Source of the DNA: an uncultured Alphaproteobacteria bacterium | Lineage (GTDB): Bacteria > Pseudomonadota > Alphaproteobacteria > Rhodobacterales > Rhodobacteraceae | NCBI GenBank assembly: GCA_902537415.1 | Contig: CACBBC010000001.1 | Coordinates: 62,001 to 126,000, forward strand | Length of the DNA stretch: 64,000 nt | Reading direction: 5' to 3' | In this document: positions 60,253-64,000 of the stretch, piece by piece | Layout of the letters: every line of letters starts with the position of its first letter | How positions within the stretch are numbered: position 1 is the stretch's first letter | Position numbers and translations under genes: made by a program | Notes under the pieces: generated by a model | What the model was told of the DNA's origin: nothing | Seen by the model: the letters and a program-made list of their open reading frames with translations, nothing else | Databases searched by the model: none

Positions 60253-61851
60253 GTGATAAAAACAGCAATATCGATATTAGCTGAGCGCTATCAAAATAAT
60301 TCTCTTAGTAACCAGCTCTCTATCTCGCTACTGAGGGTCGAGATACTTGCTGGACTGACGGTAGCGATAGCATTAGTACCTGAGGCAGTTGCATTTGCTT
60401 TTGTAGCTGGAGTAGAGCCGCTTGTTGGATTATATGCCGCTTTTATTGTTGGTTTGGTTACCGCTCTTTTTGGTGGAAGGCCAGGGATGATCTCGGGTGC
60501 GACGGGTGCTTTGGCTGTAGTTATGATTTCACTTGTATCGGAGCACGGTGTTCAATACCTATTTGCGACTGTAATCCTTATGGGTATACTTCAGATATTT
60601 GCTGGTGTTTTTAAGCTAGGAAAATTTATTCGGATGGTTCCTCAACCAGTGATGTTGGGTTTTGTTAATGGGCTCGCAATAGTAATAGGCCTCGCCCAAA
60701 TAAGACAATTCCAATTTGAAACTGCAGAGGGCAATTTGGAATGGATGAGCGGTATGTTATTAAGCACTTCGGTCTTAATAGTCTGTATTACAATGGTTTT
60801 AATTTGGCTTACTCCAAAAATAACACGACTATTGCCTGGACCTTTAGCAGCAATAATAATTGTCAGCCTAGTTGTTATTTATTTTGATATTCCTGTTCCA
60901 TCCGTGGGAGATCTCGCCCCGGTAGCTGGTGGTTTACCACTTTTTTCTATTCCGACGGTTCCTCTTAACATAGAAACTTTATATATAATTTTCCCCTACG
61001 CGATAGTGCTGTCTGCTATTGGACTAATTGAAAGTCTTTTAACTCTGAACCTTGTTGGGGAAATCACAAATAAAAGAGGTGGAACAAGACAAGAATGCAT
61101 GGCGCAAGGCGCTGCAAATACCATTACGGGGTTTTTTGGTGGTATGGGTGGATGTGCAATGATTGGTCAGTCTATGATTAATGTTAAATCGGGCGGAAGA
61201 ACAAGAATTGCCGCTACGGCAGCCTCTCTTTTTCTACTTTTCTTTATTTTGTATGGCAGTGCGCTTATTGAAGCCATTCCGATAGCCGCTTTAGTGGGCG
61301 TTATGTTCATGGTGGTAATTGGTACCTTTGCTTGGAATTCTATCAGCTTAATCACAAAAATCCCAAAATCTGATGCTCTTGTTATCGTCTTAGTAACTGT
61401 TGTCACAGTTCTCGAAGACTTAGCTGTTGCTGTTTTAGTAGGTGTTATAGTTTCTGCTTTAGTATTTGCCTGGAACTCTGCTATAAGGATACGAGCCGTC
61501 GAACGCCCCTCTATAAGAACAAAGGGAGCTAAGGTTTATGATATTGAAGGACCTCTTTTTTTTGGATCTGTCGAAAGTTTTGTTGAAATTTTCAAACCAG
61601 ATAATGACCCGAAAACAGTTATTCTAGATTTTGCTAAGTCAAAGGTAGTTGATCAATCGGCGTTGAAAGCCATTGAAGATATTGCTGAAAAATATCAAAG
61701 TTCTGGAAGAGAGGTGAAATTACGTCACTTAAGCCGTGATTGTCATGACCTCTTGACAAAAACTGGTCAGCTTATGGTAGACAGCGATGACGATCCAACT
61801 TACCAGATAGCTGTTGATTATAATGTAAAGACAGGCGTCCTAGCTAAATAA
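60253..61851 (+). CDS. SulP-family anion permease with STAS domain
   Basis: A 532-residue transporter. The membrane part begins LAGLTVAIALVPEAVAFAF, a SulP signature, with about 12 to 14 helices. The C-terminal STAS domain begins near GPLFFGSVESF. Substrates in the family include sulfate, bicarbonate and dicarboxylates. The start is GTG at 60253 with AGAGG six bases upstream. A carbonic anhydrase gene lies elsewhere in the window but is not adjacent. Confidence 0.93.
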   Translation: MIKTAISILAERYQNNSLSNQLSISLLRVEILAGLTVAIALVPEAVAFAFVAGVEPLVGLYAAFIVGLVTALFGGRPGMISGATGALAVVMISLVSEHGVQYLFATVILMGILQIFAGVFKLGKFIRMVPQPVMLGFVNGLAIVIGLAQIRQFQFETAEGNLEWMSGMLLSTSVLIVCITMVLIWLTPKITRLLPGPLAAIIIVSLVVIYFDIPVPSVGDLAPVAGGLPLFSIPTVPLNIETLYIIFPYAIVLSAIGLIESLLTLNLVGEITNKRGGTRQECMAQGAANTITGFFGGMGGCAMIGQSMINVKSGGRTRIAATAASLFLLFFILYGSALIEAIPIAALVGVMFMVVIGTFAWNSISLITKIPKSDALVIVLVTVVTVLEDLAVAVLVGVIVSALVFAWNSAIRIRAVERPSIRTKGAKVYDIEGPLFFGSVESFVEIFKPDNDPKTVILDFAKSKVVDQSALKAIEDIAEKYQSSGREVKLRHLSRDCHDLLTKTGQLMVDSDDDPTYQIAVDYNVKTGVLAK

Positions 61852-61866
61852 TTTAGTCTTATTAAT

Positions 61867-63033
61867 TTAATTGGTGGGCAATTGCTTTTCTACTAGCCTA
61901 GCTAAAACTGATGCACCCACCGGAATTATATCTGGATCTAGTCTAAACTTAGGGCTATGCAGTGGTTGTGTTTCACTGTGGCCAATCCTACAGTATGCCC
62001 CTCTAACATGTTTCAACATATCTGCAAAGTCTTCAGAGCCAGTAGCTGGCCGTGCAGTTCTTATAATATTTTCTTTTCCAACAATTTCTTCTGCGGCATC
62101 CATATAACAATCACTTAGTTTATTATCATTATGTAGAACATCAAAAGTATTTCGAAGATCAGGAATTACCTCAACATTATAGGTTGCTTCAAGCCCTCTG
62201 CATATCGCTTTTACACGATCTTCAACTAACGCATAAACTTCTTCGGAAAAATACCGTATCGTTCCACAGATGGTAGCTTCCTCAGGAATTACATTGTACG
62301 CCGAGCCAGAATGGATCTGAGTTATTGATAAGACAACGCTTTCTAGAGGTGGCGTATTTCTTGAAACTATAGCCTGCATTTGGTCAATCATGTTTGCGCA
62401 AATAATAATCGGATCTATTGATTGGTGAGGCATAGCAGCATGACTTCCTTTTGCATTTATTGTGATATCAAAAAAAGAAGCACCAGCCATGGCTTTGCCT
62501 TTGCATATTGAAATCTCACTATGTCTACCATTTGGAGAATTATGTATTCCATAAATTTCAGAGCATGGAAACTTTTCAAATAAACCCTCTTTTAGCATAA
62601 GTCGTGCTCCACCCAGGCCTTCCTCAGCTGGTTGAAAAATTAAGATAGCCTTACCTTTAAAATTGCGGGTTTCACACAGATGCTTTGCTGCCCCCAGCAA
62701 CATTGTAGTATGTCCGTCGTGCCCACAGGCATGCATTATGCCTCGATTTTTTGAAGCATAATCTAGGTTAGTTGTTTCCTCAATTGGAAGCGCATCCATA
62801 TCTGCTCTCAGCCCAATTTTATTAGCACCTTGTTGTTTGCCATTTATAACAGCTACTACTCCCGTCTTCCCTATTTGCGTGTGTATCTCGTCTACACCAA
62901 AGTCTAGAAGCTTTTCTTTTACTATTTCAGATGTTCTTACCTCTTCAAACCCTAATTCAGGATGCTGGTGAAGGTCTTTAAAGATTTTTTTTAGTTCATT
63001 GGATATTTTGTCTATTTCTGGTAAAATATTCAT
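61867..63033 (-). CDS. M20-family amidohydrolase (hippurate hydrolase/aminoacylase type)
   Basis: A 388-residue metallopeptidase-like amidohydrolase. Metal-ligand motifs are RADMDALPIEE, MHACGHDGHT, FQPAEEGLGGARLM and GIHNSPNG, with GSEDFADML near the C-terminus. It probably cleaves N-acyl or N-aroyl amino acids. It is convergent with the SulP gene, 15 bases apart, and divergent from the quinone oxidoreductase gene. Confidence 0.93.
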   Translation of the reverse strand: MNILPEIDKISNELKKIFKDLHQHPELGFEEVRTSEIVKEKLLDFGVDEIHTQIGKTGVVAVINGKQQGANKIGLRADMDALPIEETTNLDYASKNRGIMHACGHDGHTTMLLGAAKHLCETRNFKGKAILIFQPAEEGLGGARLMLKEGLFEKFPCSEIYGIHNSPNGRHSEISICKGKAMAGASFFDITINAKGSHAAMPHQSIDPIIICANMIDQMQAIVSRNTPPLESVVLSITQIHSGSAYNVIPEEATICGTIRYFSEEVYALVEDRVKAICRGLEATYNVEVIPDLRNTFDVLHNDNKLSDCYMDAAEEIVGKENIIRTARPATGSEDFADMLKHVRGAYCRIGHSETQPLHSPKFRLDPDIIPVGASVLARLVEKQLPTN

Positions 63034-63129
63034 ATATTAATTCCTGCTTTAATAAATTGCGATAACTAGCATGCAGAGAATATGAGCTTAAATTATTTAT
63101 AAATTTTAACAAGCTAATTGGAGAAAAAA

Positions 63130-64000
63130 TTGTCAAAGGCAATCATTGTAAGTGAATATGGTTCCTCAGAAGTCTTGTCCCACCAGGAAAGAGACATCAG
63201 GGAACCTTCTGCTAATGAAATTAGAATTAGAAATACGGCTATAGGTGTAAACTACCATGACGTATATGTACGATCGGGACTTTACAAAACATTGACTTTA
63301 CCCGGTATTCCAGGGTGCGAAGCCAGCGGTATAGTCGAAAAGATTGGGGATAATGTTCAAGGCTTTGTGATTGGAGAAAGAGTAACGTTTTGCACAAGAG
63401 AATATGGTGCCTACGCAACGCACATAAATATATCACATGATAAAGTAATTAAGATCCCTGATTTTTTAAGTGATGAATTAGTTGCGACAAATTTCCTAAG
63501 AGCGATGACAGTAGAAATGCTTATGAATCGAATAACATTAGTTGACTCATCAAAAACAATTTTGGTAACAGCCGCGTCTGGGGGTGTTGGTCGCCTACTT
63601 TGCCAATGGGCAACCGCAATGGGTGTGAAGGTAATAGGCAGTGTAGGATCACAAGAGAAAATTGAGGAAACGAAATTGAATGGATGTATTGAAACTTTAG
63701 TTTCGAGTGACAAAAATTTTAGTGAGAAAGTGTTAGATATTACTAATGGAAAAGGTGTGGATATCGTTTTCGACTCTGTGGGGAATGACACCTTTGCGTC
63801 TTCTCTATTATCATTGGCGAATTGTGGATATCTCATTAATTTTGGTCAATCATCAGGTCCCGTCGAACCCGTTTTAATGAGTACATTAGCTGAGAAATCA
63901 CTATCTATTTCTCGCCCTATACTTTTTCATTATTTTGGTAATCGGAAAAACTATGAAAATATGGCAGCTTCGGTATTTAAAGCTTTTGAAGATGAAATAA
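63130..64000 (+). CDS. Zinc-independent quinone oxidoreductase (MDR family), truncated by the window edge
   Basis: An open frame from TTG at 63130 (GGAG six bases before it) to the window end, 290 codons. It matches NADPH:quinone oxidoreductases: NEIRIRNTAIGVNYHDVYVR near residue 35, PGIPGCEASGIVEKIG, the Rossmann motif AASGGVGRLLCQWA and DIVFDSVGND. The C-terminal end lies outside the window. No zinc ligands are present, as expected for the QOR group. Confidence 0.88.
   Translation, partial: MSKAIIVSEYGSSEVLSHQERDIREPSANEIRIRNTAIGVNYHDVYVRSGLYKTLTLPGIPGCEASGIVEKIGDNVQGFVIGERVTFCTREYGAYATHINISHDKVIKIPDFLSDELVATNFLRAMTVEMLMNRITLVDSSKTILVTAASGGVGRLLCQWATAMGVKVIGSVGSQEKIEETKLNGCIETLVSSDKNFSEKVLDITNGKGVDIVFDSVGNDTFASSLLSLANCGYLINFGQSSGPVEPVLMSTLAEKSLSISRPILFHYFGNRKNYENMAASVFKAFEDEI

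Noticed and set aside
63411-63836. 141-codon minus-strand open frame
   Set aside because: Shadow of the plus-strand quinone oxidoreductase frame, which shows a clear Rossmann motif.
1-64000. tRNA or rRNA genes, CRISPR arrays, transposases, prophage genes
   Set aside because: No sequence with these features was found by eye on either strand; a covariance-model search could still reveal small RNAs.

Overview
The window is a gene-dense, AT-rich stretch of bacterial chromosome. It fits a free-living, probably marine alphaproteobacterium. Supporting signs are a Pcs-type phosphatidylcholine synthase, a dac-tmk-holB-tatD-MBL block of the alphaproteobacterial type, a pseudoazurin, many ABC and DMT importers and exporters, and very short or overlapping gene junctions. 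No rRNA, tRNA, CRISPR array, insertion sequence or prophage gene was found. The genus cannot be settled from this sequence alone; a SAR116- or Rhodospirillales-like lineage is a guess.

Layout. 1-6.4 kb (minus): a nucleobase/nucleoside unit with a BMP-type binding protein, a duplicated-domain ATPase, two permeases, a CodA-type deaminase and the start of an MFS transporter. 6.5-8.4 kb (minus): two tandem paralogues of an unrecognised family and a SCO1/SenC protein. 8.6-15.2 kb: carbonic anhydrase, methyltransferase, a small lipoprotein, two DMT transporters, a cNMP-binding-like protein, an MFS/crotonase pair and an SRAP protein. 15.2-28.5 kb (minus): a 14-gene same-strand run holding F420 cofactor genes (cofD, cofE, NADPH:F420 reductase, an LLM oxidoreductase), a DMT transporter, a ureidopropionase-type amidohydrolase, a dihydropyrimidinase, an NMT1/THI5-type ABC transporter and two aminotransferases. 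28.7-46 kb: mixed metabolic and housekeeping genes (pobA, a deaminase, pseudoazurin, pcs, ilvA, hpf, Sel1-repeat proteins, mbl, tatD, holB, tmk, dac). 46-58.9 kb: acyl-CoA ligase, thiolase, P450, Old-Yellow-Enzyme, YceI, a RecB/Cas4-like nuclease, FAD monooxygenase, membrane-anchored hydrolase, ATC hydrolase, hydratase, a lone flagellin and a GST/SDR pair. 58.9-64 kb: a small secreted protein, an ORF without a normal start codon, a SulP permease, an M20 amidohydrolase and a truncated quinone oxidoreductase.

How the parts fit. The most interesting inference is a cytosine-to-beta-alanine route. The first unit can import and deaminate a nucleobase. The second contains dihydropyrimidinase, carbamoyl-beta-alanine-type amidohydrolase and a candidate beta-alanine transaminase. 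The usual pyrimidine-reducing dehydrogenase is not in the window. An F420-type LLM oxidoreductase, an F420 reductase and two F420 biosynthesis enzymes sit directly upstream on the same strand. This suggests, without proving, an F420-dependent reduction of uracil or a related ring. A second regulatory curiosity lies before pobA: a 26-codon ORF with a near-perfect anti-16S ribosome site, followed by a strong terminator that ends six bases before the pobA start.
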